DNA from: Bidens hawaiensis
Taxonomy: Eukaryota; Streptophyta; Magnoliopsida; Asterales; Asteraceae
Assembly: GCA_021521415.1 (NCBI GenBank)
Contig: JAIQDT010000676.1
Span: 207,501-271,500, forward strand
Reading direction: 5' to 3'
Length of the DNA stretch: 64,000 bases
Below, piece after piece: positions 11,816-22,265 of the stretch (its first letter is position 1; the number at the start of each line of letters is the position of its first letter). A program made the translations under genes and the position numbers. The notes under the pieces are model-generated. The model was not told the origin of the DNA. It searched no databases and worked only from the letters and a program-made list of their open reading frames with translations.

Positions 11816-12159
11816 GCGTGCGCGTCGGTTACTTCGCACCCTCTGCTAGGACTATAGAGAGTGGTTAGCCACATTAAACCATTTCTGTGGAAACTTGCTT
11901 TCTTATAAAGAGTTTCCATTTCTTTGTTTGTTTCCATGTGGGATGAAAATTTCATTCCTTATTTATACCCATGGGGAATGCTTCCCTTTTCTTCCATCTT
12001 TCCATGTGGGATGGATTTTCTTACTTTTTTAAGATAAGATGCCTTTATTTTCTTATCTTTTTTTTCCTATTACATGTCTTGTGAATATTTTTAATCCTTC
12101 AACTTTCAAAGTTGACAACTTTAGTCCAAAAAAAATGTGGGTTTTTCCTAGATGTTACA

Positions 12160-13045
12160 GGACAGTTTGGTTTTGTTGAGGTTGTTGATTGGCTTGGTTA
12201 ACGGCATAGTTTTGGTTGTTGGACTTACGTTTGTGGTGAGAAGGGTTGTCATTGCGCGAAGTGGGTTTGGTTTCAGCCTTAGCATCGGTTGAGGATTCAG
12301 TTTTGGAGTTTTCAAGGGTAGGTTTAGAGTCCTTGCGAGGGAGGGTTCCATCTCTAAGATGGTCATCAGAAAGTTAAGCAGCAAGAGCAATAGCTTCGTC
12401 GATGGAGAGAGGGCCTCGACTAACCACAGCATCTCGAAAAATTGTTGGCAATTCATGGATATATTTTCGAATCCCACGAGACAAAGGTGTTACGAGGTTG
12501 GGTACTAGCAGGCTAAGTTCCTTGAAAAGGTTGGAATAAGTAAAGTTGTCACCACCAATTTGCTTGAGTTCCTCAAATTCAGTCTCCAGTCGTTGTAGTT
12601 AATGTTAAGGACAGAATTCCTTCTTCATAGCTTCCTTGAGTTCATCCCATGGCATGGTCATCACAACCTCGATTCCTTGAAGGGCCTTGAACGTGTTCCA
12701 CCAAGTGAGAGCTCGCTCGTCGAAGACGCTCGAGGCAAACTTTATCTGTTTGTCGTCTGGACATTAATAATGGATAAAGATGTTCTCCATCCTCTCGAAC
12801 CATCAGAAAATTTTTGTGGCGTTCTCTTCTCCAAGGTACGGGGGTGGTTTAGCACTAGTGAAGTTCTTGTAGTGAAAGTTGCTTGGGGCAGCTGAAGTAG
12901 CAGATCCATTAGAGTTGATGCTTTGAAGCTGGGTCACAATCTCAGGCATAGCAGCAACAAACTCCCTGATGATTCTAGCAGCCAAACGATGATAATGAGC
13001 AGCCGATGGATGACGTTGATTACGATAATGGAGTAGAGAAGACAT
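12160..13045 (-). pseudogene. gag: Gypsy gag, N-terminal and central part (element A)
   Basis: Read on the minus strand from the ATG at 13045 (MSSLLHYRNQRHPSAAHYHR). The capsid-type retrotransposon gag domain is clear: FERMENIFIHY, a DERALTWWNTFKAL segment and PWDELKEAMKKEFCP, all typical of Ty3/Gypsy gag. The frame is broken by several stops and shifts. The end at 12160 is the junction with the LTR of element B; the zinc-knuckle end of gag continues at 8572. Confidence 0.85.
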
Positions 13046-13295
13046 TCTACGAGGACCAAAAATGAAATTTTATAAGATGATTGTGTGAATGAATTGATGA
13101 AAAATAAAAGAGTGAATAATAATAACTCACCTTAAATCGAATGCAAGTGAATAATAATAATGATAAACGAGTTAATAATTAAATAGATCGTCTTCTAATG
13201 TGTCGAAGGAAATAAACCAACTGAACCTGAAACTTTGATATAAGAAAACATGAGTAAAAACAAACTCCTTGCCACTGGAATTATTCCAAACGGAT

Positions 13296-14299
13296 TAGGG
13301 GTGGCAATCTTGACCCAAACTATTTCAAATGGGTCAATTTGGGTTGTTTTAAAAATCATATGGGTTGGTTTGGGTCATAGATTTTAATAAGATGGGTCAA
13401 AATAGGTCACTTAAAATTCCACCTTCTTATTTTCGGGTCAAAATGGGTCAACAAATTTAAATAAATGGGTCCATTTGGGTTAGTATCTTAAGGAAATGTG
13501 GCAAGCTCGGGTTTAAATGGGTTTTGGATTGGAACGAGTTCGGTTTAGGTTTCGAGCCGACATGAGCTTTCGCACTGGACGGGTTGGGTTTCGGTATCCT
13601 TTGTTTCTTTTTGGTCGGTTTCGGAGCACTGGACGGGTTGGGTTTCGATTTCTTTTGTTTGTTTTTGGTCGGTTTTAGATTCGTTTTCGGCGTTTTGTTT
13701 TGTTGTTGTCTGTTTTTTCAGTTTCATTTCTTTTAGTTTCGTTTAGATTGATTTTTTCGCTTTTTATTAATTCAGTTCGTTTTTTGTTTATGTTTCGTTT
13801 CCGTCGGCTTTCGGTTTCAGCTCATTTCTCGTTTTTTTAAGAACGAGTACAACGGCGCAAACGTTTTAGTTTTTTTTACATTTTTCGTTTTTGATTTATA
13901 CTTTGAGTTATGATTTTTTTATTAATTTTTTAGAATTTTTTTGGGAAGGGTTTTTATTAACAATAAAAACCCTTCCCAAAAAAATTCTAATAAATTAATA
14001 AAAAATCATAACTCAAAGTATAAATCAAAAACGAAAAATGTAAAAAAAAACTAAAACGTTTGCGCCGTTGTCCTCATCCTTAAAAAAAAAACCGATCCGA
14101 CCCGTTTTGACCCGTTCCGACCTTGACCAATTTCGACCAGGACCCGTTCTGACCCAAACCTTTTGACCCTAACCCGTTCCGTCCCGAACCAAAACAACCC
14201 TTTTTTTAGTTGACCCATTCCGACCCTAACCCGTTTCGACCCTAACCCGTTCCGACCCATGACCCGTTTCGACCCAACCCAACCCATTTGCCACCCCTA
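13296..14299. mobile_element. Foldback-type non-autonomous hAT element
   Basis: Terminal inverted repeats TAGGGGTGGCAA and TTGCCACCCCTA flanked by a perfect 8-bp TSD AAACGGAT (13288-13295 and 14300-14307), the hallmark of hAT transposition. The left LTR of element A has the empty site. The interior has GGGTCAAATGGG-type subterminal repeats and, in the centre, a long hairpin (arms about 13849-13960 and 13964-14071). No transposase; short open frames are repeat artefacts. Confidence 0.92.
13849..14071. repeat. Long inverted repeat at the centre of the hAT element
   Basis: Arms of about 110 bp, nearly perfect by eye, meet at a 3-base loop in TTTTTATTAACAATAAAAA. Transcription from either side would give a long hairpin RNA. 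Confidence 0.9.
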
Positions 14300-15357
14300 A
14301 AACGGATGTTTAGAACTCCGGTTATGTTAAATTAAAAATTTAAGCGAGTCGGTGCTAACCAGAATCCGAATTGTGAGTCAGAAGTCGGGTTTTGGCCAGT
14401 AGCCTTAAAATTTCGTTACGAGAATAAAAGTCTTCTGGGCCGAACGCTGATTCTGACCAGAAGTATTAGAAAACGTTTAGTCAAACTTGTTGACTGTTTT
14501 GCCCTTTAACGGGTTTTAAACGAATTGACCAGTCAACACCCTTCAACCGTGGAAATTGATTGAAGCTTATTGACTAGGGAATATGTATGAATGATTTTAG
14601 AGCTTACAACTTACCCGAAAAGTGAAAGAATCAACCTATAAGTGAAGTCAAAGGTCAATACGATATCAAAGCCAACCAATAAAACTTGCATCTTCAAACA
14701 ATAAAGCAAAAACGAGCAAGATGATGACGTCCAGAAGCAAGTGATGGCTGGTAATTCTTAATTAGGGTTTAGGGAAACTTTGTGGCAGATGATATAAGGT
14801 TTGTTTATATAATATACAAAATGAACCAATTTTGGTTATTTTACTCGTTTAAGTAACCGAATAAGCATTTAATGACGAAATCAATATAATGATCAGTAAA
14901 ATTCGTTCTTGAACAAGGAGTAATGAATATTGACATGTACTTAGTCTATGTGAGATTTCTTGGGGCTTAAAACACTTGATATATTCTAAAAATAAACGAT
15001 TTTGTGCCAAAAACGATCTTGGAAACACTATAAACATAAAGATCTGCACAGTTGAGTGGTAGAGGCGCGTGGCCACACCGGGGTGTTGCCACCGCGCGGC
15101 GATTCGGACAAGAGTAGGAAACGTTTCGTTTTTGTCAACTTTAGTCCCTGAACTTCCGATAATTGCTAAATCTTGATTATTTTAAAGTTAAAACAAAGAA
15201 TGAACATCTTTAAGAACATGAGGGGTATAAAATGAAAATGTAAATCTTAAAAACTTGTAATTCTTGATAATATTATTTGATAAAGATTCTAATGATGCTC
15301 GCAATCCGAGAAAACGAATACAAATACAAATACGGAAATCCGAGATGTTACAGTTCC

Positions 15358-17171
15358 AATCTATTTTGCTAAAATAGTTGACATTGGGGCACCCTCAGTT
15401 AGCCAATGGGGTTTAAGCAACGTATGGAGTATCTGGCTTCTCATGGTGGCAACATATGGGGTATCTGGCTTGTCATAGTCCAAATATAATATCAGTAACA
15501 ATATTAATATCAATGCATAAACAACATTATAGACCTTAACAGTGATGCAAGACGAGGTGTGCGAAACACAACCACACCCCACTAATAGTAGTATCATTAT
15601 CGATATCATTACAATCTCAATACAACCTGGGCAAATTTCTAGCCCCTTTGATCCCATTTATTTAAATATATACATTACGGAAGACTTGATGCAACAAGGG
15701 TTGTACCCTGTGCTTCTAATGTATGTACGCCCTTGACATCATCTTTCTTATCTCTTTTTTGGTTTAAGCTGATTGCTTCAAGATTTGTTTGTTTTTATCG
15801 TCAATTCTTTCTCTCTCATCTTCCGTTCTCTAATCTCTAATCACCAGTCAAGCACAGCAGACCCACTTGCGTGATGTCACCACCTTAGACGCCGTCCGCT
15901 GACGCCACTATTTCCGCAAGTCACAGGTTTCTACTCAGATACCTAGGTCTCACTTAGTCACTTCGATCTTTCAGGTACAAATTTTAATCTCTCAATGGTT
16001 ATTTTCATCATTGTAATTATTATTCTTAAGTGGCTAATTTTGATACCCAGATAAGTTCTTCAGTTATCCTTTTAATGATCTTGAATTGTTGTAATTGTAA
16101 ATTGAAGGTACTCATAAGTGAATACCTATTATAAGATATAAGTTTGATAAATATAAACCTATTGATTTGGGTGAGTCTTTGCATTAGATTTACTTTATCT
16201 ACTGTATAGGCATACAAAATCATCTCAAATTCATGGCAATTTTTCAAACTGTTTATTGATTTGTTTAATCTATTGACTAAGTTTTGGCTCAATTACGTTT
16301 GTTGATTCATGAATGGCTTAAAAATGAAATTAAGTAGTAGTAGATTTGAAGACAAGTTAAAAAAAAGGTTCATAAATTTACTTCTGTAAGACCCAATACG
16401 TGAGTGTGTGTGTATTCCAGTTAATTACTTGTTTAGTTATTCAGCTTTTAATCTGATATGTGAGTGTCAGCTTTGTAACATGAACTGATACTGATAATGA
16501 TAGTTGAAGAACGTGTGGACATGCACAAAAGTAAAGAGGTACGTTTAACCGTTTGACATGTTCAAGTTTAACTCAATTTTACTGTAGGTAAGTTTTAAAG
16601 TTTTGCCACTAAATAAAAATTAGCATGGCATACCCCGAATCGGGGTTTGAAACCAATATTAATTTTCTAAAGTTGATCAATTTTCAAAGTTGTAGGCGAA
16701 CAATACTACATCTCGGATCGTACGCCATTGATTGTTGATCGTAAGGAACTGTTGAAACATGCAGAACCTTTTGTCATTGATTTGTCATATGGTGCTCCGG
16801 TTGAGGAAACCAAAATAGGTTTATGTCAGTGGTTATCTTTATGTGAGGAACATTAAACAAAAATATAAATAAGGTTGGCATTTGATTTTAATTTTTTTGA
16901 CTTGTAGAAAGTGAAAGTTTTTTATAAGAAAATGGAAGGTCTCTTATAAATATTGAAGTCATAATCCTTTTGCAAAATGTTGTTTTTGCTCATTCTGTGT
17001 ATTATTTGGTACGTAGTTAGAGTTTGTTTATTGACTGTTGGAAGCATGGATACAGGGATATGCCTGTAAATTCTTCTTCAAATTAACCTTCCATTCATCT
17101 TTGGCAATCCTTCCTAGCGTGTCAATGTTCAAAATCGCGTCGCCGCAACGCAGCGCGGGTTTGAACACTAG
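15358..17171 (+). mobile_element. Possible Helitron 3' part with gene-like fragments (5' end not found)
   Basis: The right edge has Helitron 3' features: a GC-rich stem region (CGCGTCGCCGCAACGCAGCG) then TTTGAACACTAG followed by T. The stem resembles that of the better-supported Helitron ending at 30637. Inside, 15740-15980 looks like a pyrimidine-rich leader and 16696-16818 like an exon. The 5' end may lie left of Gypsy element A or be lost. Confidence 0.4.
16696..16818 (+). pseudogene. Exon-like fragment, function not recognised
   Basis: A 123-bp open stretch between an acceptor (GTTGTAG|GC) and a donor (ATAG|GTTTATG) encodes EQYYISDRTPLIVDRKELLK and then an acidic/hydrophobic tail, with no stop and matching phases at both edges. 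I cannot assign it to a family. The context suggests a captured gene fragment, but a decayed host exon is also possible. Confidence 0.35.
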
Positions 17172-17816
17172 TTTTATTAACTATGAGGGACTGGCACTAG
17201 TCCTCTCGCTTTTTGATTACTTTTAAGTTAAGTACCTAAGTTTCAAGCATGGACATTTTGGCCCCTCAACTTTATTTCAAACAAAGGATAACCCAAAAAA
17301 AAATTTTTGTTAACCAAGTCCTAACATTTCAAACTCATTCACGTGTCTCATTCACCTTATTGAAATGGATATAATAGAAATCAGTTAATAAAATCTTCAA
17401 TGGAACAAAAACCCTTCACTTTAATTTAAATATTTATCAGTTTATACTCGAAAATAGAATATCACGCTTTCTAGCGTAGATTATATACAACAAAGTTACC
17501 TCCATGCATATCTATTTCGTTTACCAAAACCTAGATATATAGAAAAGAGCTAACGAAAACACAATTCGTCGAATCAATATTCTTTTTCCTAAGTGGGTCC
17601 GTCTTTAAGATGAAAGTTAAGTGTCATCACCTAAAACGCTATAGGAATTTACTTATGTGCTAGAATGCGGTTGCTCCTAACAACAAAACAGAACAAAAAC
17701 TTTAAAGTGTAACCGATAAAATTACCATATAAATTATATCAATCAGTAACCCTATTGATAACTCAACCAATCATTATAAATGAATTTCAACTACACAATG
17801 AGAATGGTAATTTCTT
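17172..17816. other. No feature recognised
   Basis: AT-rich intergenic sequence between the Helitron-like end and the hAT-like element. I see no gene, repeat family or clear terminal motif. Confidence 0.5.
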
Positions 17817-18302
17817 TAGGGCTGAGCACGGTTCTGTTTTTTAGGTAAAATCGAAACCGAAGCCCTCGGTTTTTTTAATATACAAACCCTTAGGTTTTGG
17901 TTTTTCGGTTATAGTCGATTTTTTTCCCAATTATGTGTAGACATTGCAAAAAATTTTAAAAATGAAGATGATAACTTTAAGCTTGTAAGAATGTATTTGA
18001 GTACCACAAATATATTAAATACAAAAAACAAAAATAGACACATGCTACGTGGAATCATACTAATAAAAAGTTATTAGAGTAGTAACGTTTAAAATTCGAC
18101 AATGTTATTAATAAAAAAACACTAAAAGTTTAGTATTAATCTTCATTCATCATCTTGTTCATCTTCAAAGTTTAGTCTCAGTCTCATCATCTTCATAATT
18201 TTCAACGCCATCAATTAGTTCGGTTTAGTTTTTTTCGGTTTTTCAAAAATGGAAAACTGAACCAAAACCGAAAATTCGGTTTTTCAAAAATATAAAATAG
18301 TA

Positions 18303-18592
18303 TGATGGCAAATTCAGATTGCAAATCGATGAAATAGACACAATGAATTTGATAAATATACTTGGATTCAATAATCTTGCAGAATTTTACATACAAATTG
18401 ATGTGGTGGGGGGTTTATATAACCCTAGAACATGCACCACTTACACGACACATCTTTTAGAAAACGATTCAAGTTTGACACAATTGCATACTAATCCCTA
18501 GACTTTACAAATATACATACTAGACATAAAATGTACTTTCTAATATAACACAAAGACCCCTATACTTAATATTTAGTTTATACTTTTCAACA
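18303..18592 (-). repeat. 3' LTR of the gag-only Copia element
   Basis: 290 bp. Minus-strand TATA box GGTTATATAAACCC (complement of about 18412-18425). Confidence 0.93.
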
Positions 18593-18645
18593 CTCCCCCT
18601 TAAACTAAATATAGTTTAAAGAGGGTCTTCAATTTTCTTGTTTTT

Positions 18646-19521
18646 TCACAGCAATGCGACCGGTTCATCATCATAGATAAGATTGGATTCTTGCTCCTTG
18701 TTCTTCCATTTGGTGCATTCTTTTGCGAAATGACCGACTTCTCCACATTCATAACACTTAAACTTGCTCTTGTCCTTATTTCCTTGGCCCATGCCTCTTC
18801 CGTATCCACTTGCTCCTTTATTAGAATTTCTACCATGTCCTCTACCATGACCTTGATTGCTTGAACTTGCCATTAGAAGTCTTCCCTGATCATTATCTTC
18901 TGGTTCGTCTTGGCTTTTGAGACGTTCTTCAAATGCCTTTATTCTTCCAATGGCTTCTACAAATGGCATTGTATCAATTTCTTGATATTGCTCGATAGAT
19001 GCTACGATTGGTAGAAATTTCTTTGGGACCAAGATAAGCAGTTTCCTCACGAGTGCCTTATCTTTCAAAGTACCACCAAGAGTTTTAAACTTGGTTTGCA
19101 AACTGCTTAACTTTCCCGAAAAATCACTTACGGTTTCATTTGACTTCATCTTTATAGCCTCTAATTCGCTTCTCAACGTTTGTAAACGTGCCTTTTGAAC
19201 TAGATCGGCTCCAAGATATTTGACTTTGATCGAGTCCCAAACTTCCTTTGCAGTCGAGTATTGAGCGACTTGCATTAAAACATCTTCCGGTAATGTTTGG
19301 AAGATCATGGCTTTTGTGGTATTCATCTTCTTTTCATCCACAATTTCGGTTTCAACCTTTGCATCAATTATTTCCTAAAGGTCATATGCTTTCAACATTG
19401 TTTCTATCAACAATGCCCAAGTCGTGTAATTTGTTTCATTCAATTTGGGACACTGAAGTGAAATATTTCCTTGTTCACGAGTTGATGTTGAAGCACTTTC
19501 TTTCTTTTTATTGCTTGCCAT
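18646..19521 (-). pseudogene. gag: Copia gag (UBN2-type) with zinc knuckle, one premature stop
   Basis: From the minus-strand ATG at 19521 (MASNKKKESASTS), with PKLNETNYTTWALLIETMLK typical of Copia gag N-termini. An in-frame TAG at 19375-19377 interrupts it after about 48 codons. The remaining 231-codon frame is open to 18646 and has a gag core (STAKEVWDSIKVKYLGAD, QKARLQTLRSELEAIKMK), a Gly/Arg-rich linker and the CCHC knuckle CYECGEVGHFAKEC near the C-terminus. A full gag would be about 290 residues. Its product would form capsids, relying on another element for RT and integrase. Confidence 0.9.
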
Positions 19522-19579
19522 ATTTTTATGTTTTGCCACGAAGGATTTTTTGTACCACGAAGGATTTGATCAAAAAATA

Positions 19580-19870
19580 TCCAACCAACTTGCTAATTGG
19601 ACTTTTAATTTTGATCAACTTGCTATGCTTGCCTCTGGCCTACTTGCTAACTAGATTTTATGTGCTCCTGACCGACTTGCTAATCAGGTTTTTATGCACT
19701 AACTTGCTCTTTGAACCAAAGGTTCAACTTGCTACAAACCAAACGGGTTTGTTTTATCTTGCTATGAACCGCAAGGGTTCGTTTTAACTTGCTATGAACA
19801 ACGTAGGTTCTGTACGTGCTATAAACCACACGGGTTTTGACTTGCTAACGATAACGTACACGTTTCTTGC
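19580..19870. repeat. Degenerate ACTTGCTA-based repeats in the leader
   Basis: CTTGCTA or CTTGCAA occurs about every 20-30 bp, often with AACCnnnnGGGTT between copies. It lies in the long leader between primer site and gag, where a packaging signal could reside. Confidence 0.55.
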
Positions 19871-20745
19871 AATATGAACATACAACGAAACGAATTCGTT
19901 TATGTATATTCTTGCAATCTTTCAATAAGTTTCTGATCCTTTTTTTTCTTAATTCCTTCTTTGGTTTGGTGATTGCAGGCAACTAGTTTAATTCTAGAAC
20001 TTTGCCTTCTAGATGCAACAATCAATAATCACCAAATAATTAAGAAATTTTCGACAAAGCCTTTCTTGATGAAAGAAACGAACAAAAGGAACAATTTCTT
20101 TCCTTTTTTGTTGCCCAAAACTTCAAAAAAGTCAACGAACAATAACACCAATTTGTGTACGATGTCCAATACCAAAACAGGAACAATAATCACTACTCAC
20201 GTGATTGATTTCTTCCCAGATTCTCAACTTTTCTGATTCAATATACTTGATTCGAGTTCTTGTGATAAGACCCGAATTTTAAGAAAACGTATCTGATGGC
20301 ATAGAAATACAAAGCCCAAATGGTCTTGTTTCACTAACACAAGAACATAGTTGCTTCTTTCTAATGAAATCAGAAATTGATATTCAATTTTAATTCAATG
20401 ATTTCAAAAATATGACCACTTCTTGTGATTTCTTGACCCACAACAAACAAATAAGCCCTTTCAATTCTCTTGCAATGATCAATCTGGTACAAAAGACCAG
20501 AAAGTTATTATGTGAAATCTATTGGACAATCAAGACTGAATTTGTTAATCAATCTGTCAATTGTACAAGAACAAAAGAATGATTGATTCCTTTCAATTCA
20601 GATTCTTGGCTTTTCTTATCAGAAATCAATTCACGATTTTATTTTTCTGATCAAGAAACACAACCAACAGACAAAACCGATTCAATACACAGATCGATGG
20701 TTGCTTTCTCTTCTTCCCGGTTTCAAAACCTTGCTCTGATACCAC

Positions 20746-21036
20746 TGATGGCAAATTCAGATTGCAACTCGATGAAATAGACACAATGAATTTGATAAAT
20801 ATACTTGGATTCAATAATCTTGCAGAATGTTACATACAAATTGATGTGGTGGGGGGGTTTATATAACCCTAGAACAGGCACCACTTAAACGACACATCGT
20901 TTAGAAAACAATTCAAGTTTGACACAATTGCATACTAACCCCTAGACTTTACAAATATGCATACTAGACATAAAATGTACTTTCTAATATAACACAAAGA
21001 CCCCTATACTTAATATTTAGTTTATACTTTTCAACA
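20746..21036 (-). repeat. 5' LTR of the gag-only Copia element
   Basis: 291 bp direct copy of 18303-18592. The primer-binding site lies directly to its left. Confidence 0.93.
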
Positions 21037-21604
21037 TAGTAAACCTCGGTTAATGCTTCGGTTCGGTTTTTCGGTTTCGGTTCGGTTAATTTAGTTTTCT
21101 GCTCACCCCTAATTTTTGATATATCATATATAATTAGAGATGACCAAAGAACCCGATTCCAAACAAGTAACTGATTTAAAACTCGACCCGGTACCAATTT
21201 AAAACCGGTTTCCAAACCGACCTAGTTTGGCGATTCGTAATCAGTTTGGACTTTGAATAACCAAATCTCTTTAATAACTGACCCGATACAAAAAGGTAAT
21301 GAAATTACTTTTTATTCCTGTGTTTGATCTCTCCATCGCGACCAGAAAAATGCTGTTTTTTTGTGCCAAACCAGTTTAGAGGTGCACAAATCGGGTTCAA
21401 CTGGAAAACCCGAACCGGTTCGAAACCGGTTTTTTCACACCGGGTTGTAAAATGGCACCGGTTCCAATCAAGAACCGGTTCGGTTCCCGACCCGAACCGA
21501 CGCCCAGATATGCTAACTTTTAAGAACCGGGTAGGGTATGAACCGGAACCGGTTTTTACGTAAAAACCGGTTCCACCGGTTTTTTTTTGAAATTTAAATA
21601 TTAT

Positions 21605-21665
21605 AGCCGTTAGGAACCGGTTCCAACGGCTATATAGCCGTTTTTGACCGTTGGAACCGGTTTTT
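21605..21665. repeat. Subterminal repeats of the hAT (BED-gene end)
   Basis: GGAACCGGTTCCAACGGCTA followed by an inverted GCCGTT...CCGTTGGAACCGG copy, the same words as at 24490-24662. Confidence 0.8.
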
Positions 21666-21690
21666 TAACTATAGATAGGTTATTTTTTTA

Positions 21691-21700
21691 CTATAAATAG
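21691..21700 (+). promoter_or_regulatory. TATA box of the small BED-finger gene
   Basis: CTATAAATAG, 85 bp upstream of the ATG at 21785 and just inside the subterminal repeats. Confidence 0.6.
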
Positions 21701-21784
21701 CAAGGTTTGTTTGTGTACTTGTTAAACCACTTCCAAAACTATAAAACACACTCCAGACCACAATTAACCTTAAACCGACAACAA

Positions 21785-22033
21785 ATGGCAACTAATGATG
21801 ACGTTATGGTGATTGAAACAACAAGATGCCCCGATGTTTGGGTTCATTATGATTTGTGTCTCATGACCGACTCACGTGAGTTGGCACGTTGCAAATATTG
21901 CTCGAAGTTTCTTAAAGCAGGGTCCAACTCGACATTACGAAAACATACGAATAAGTATTGTCGAGAGAAAAGAAGTTTGGAAGCTAAAAAAACGGAAGTG
22001 GGAGAGTCGTCCGGCTCTACAACCCAAAAATAA
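21785..22033 (+). CDS. Stand-alone BED zinc-finger protein within the hAT, 82 residues
   Basis: The protein starts MATNDDVMVIETTRCPDVW and is essentially only a BED finger: CKYC at about residues 40-43, then SNSTLRKHTNKYC, matching CX2C...HX4C. The finger resembles that of the transposase in the same element (CKLC...SNSTLRKHIEKPYC) but is not identical. It has its own TATA box, an intact frame and an AT-rich 3' stretch with AATAAA-like words. It faces the transposase gene, with 3' ends converging. BED fingers bind transposon ends, so it could compete with the transposase for the subterminal repeats; that is inference. Alternatively it is a cut-down copy of a transposase N-terminus. Confidence 0.75.
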   Translation: MATNDDVMVIETTRCPDVWVHYDLCLMTDSRELARCKYCSKFLKAGSNSTLRKHTNKYCREKRSLEAKKTEVGESSGSTTQK

Positions 22034-22265
22034 GTATTGCCGGATTAAAACGACGGACTTTGTTTTTTATGTTTTAGTTGTTATGTTTAGTATCGTTTAT
22101 GTTTTAATAATGTTTGTAATAGTTATTTTTTAAATAAATAAAATGTTCGTCGTTATTAAAAAAGTAACAAAAATTAATCATGAGTAACAAAAGTAATTAT
22201 AATAAAACAAATCAAAACTAAATATTAGTTGAACAAGTTACAAATAATTTTACCAAAACAAATAA

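Larger units (their letters stand above)
8573..12159 (-). mobile_element. Ty3/Gypsy element B, 5' LTR plus leader and start of coding region (3' part missing)
   Basis: A 2.3-kb LTR (9845-12159, TG...CA) is followed on the minus strand by GGTTGGTATCAGAGCC (complement of 9829-9844), the standard initiator-tRNA-Met primer site. The interior runs leftwards and stops abruptly near 8573 inside the gag of element A. No second LTR or TSD is visible, so the 3' part has been lost. The LTR is only loosely related to that of element A. Confidence 0.75.
9845..12159 (-). repeat. 5' LTR of Gypsy element B
   Basis: Plus-strand ends TGTCACACCCCGACG and CTAGATGTTACA. A minus-strand TATA box CTATAAATAGG (complement of about 11383-11393) suggests transcription starts near 11360. 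It contains two families of short hairpins, listed separately. Confidence 0.8.
5416..15352 (-). mobile_element. Gag-only Ty3/Gypsy LTR element (element A), interrupted by two later insertions
   Basis: Left LTR 5416-7287 runs TGTCACACC...GATGTTACA. A diverged, truncated second copy ends at 15352. The flanks GTTAC (5411-5415) and GTTCC (15353-15357) fit a TSD with one change. A minus-strand purine tract AAAGTAGGGGAGAC (complement of 7288-7301) sits beside the left LTR, so the element reads leftwards. Gag is in two pieces (12160-13045 and 8044-8572), split by Gypsy element B. I find no protease, integrase, RT or RNase H between gag and the purine tract. The right LTR also carries a hAT insertion and lacks about 740 bp plus the primer site. 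Confidence 0.75.
13123..15352 (-). repeat. 5' LTR of Gypsy element A, truncated and carrying a hAT
   Basis: Homology to the left LTR begins near AACTCACCTTAAATCG and ends at GATGTTACA. The part matching 5416-6155 and the primer-binding site are missing, so gag starts only about 80 bp from the LTR remnant. Confidence 0.8.
18303..21036 (-). mobile_element. Gag-only Copia element (TR-GAG type)
   Basis: LTRs 18303-18592 and 20746-21036 (290/291 bp, TGATGG...TCAACA) and a perfect 5-bp TSD TAGTA (18298-18302, 21037-21041). The minus-strand primer site GTGGTATCAGAGCAAG (complement of 20730-20745) and purine tract AAGGGGGAG (complement of 18593-18601) set the orientation. The 2.15-kb interior holds one Copia gag with a zinc knuckle and nothing else: no protease, integrase, RT or RNase H. 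This matches the class called TR-GAG. The LTRs differ at roughly nine places by eye, so the insertion is moderately young. Confidence 0.93.
17817..21111. mobile_element. hAT-like non-autonomous element carrying a nested Copia element
   Basis: Ends TAGGGCTGAGCA and TGCTCACCCCTA are inverted repeats with one mismatch. Both arms are rich in CGGTTTTTCGGTT and AACCGAAACC words, as in other hAT elements with subterminal repeats. The interior is split by the element at 18303-21036. The flanks AATTTCTT and ATTTTTGA are a poor TSD match, so the boundaries are less sure. No transposase. Confidence 0.6.

Noticed and set aside
15361..15657. 98-codon minus-strand frame with two hydrophobic stretches
   Set aside because: No recognised family, no promoter or splice context, and a biased AT composition that yields Ile/Leu runs. 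Kept only as part of the uncertain Helitron region.
19248..19787. 179-codon plus-strand frame opposite the Copia gag
   Set aside because: It is the reverse frame of the gag coding region and leader; no domain.
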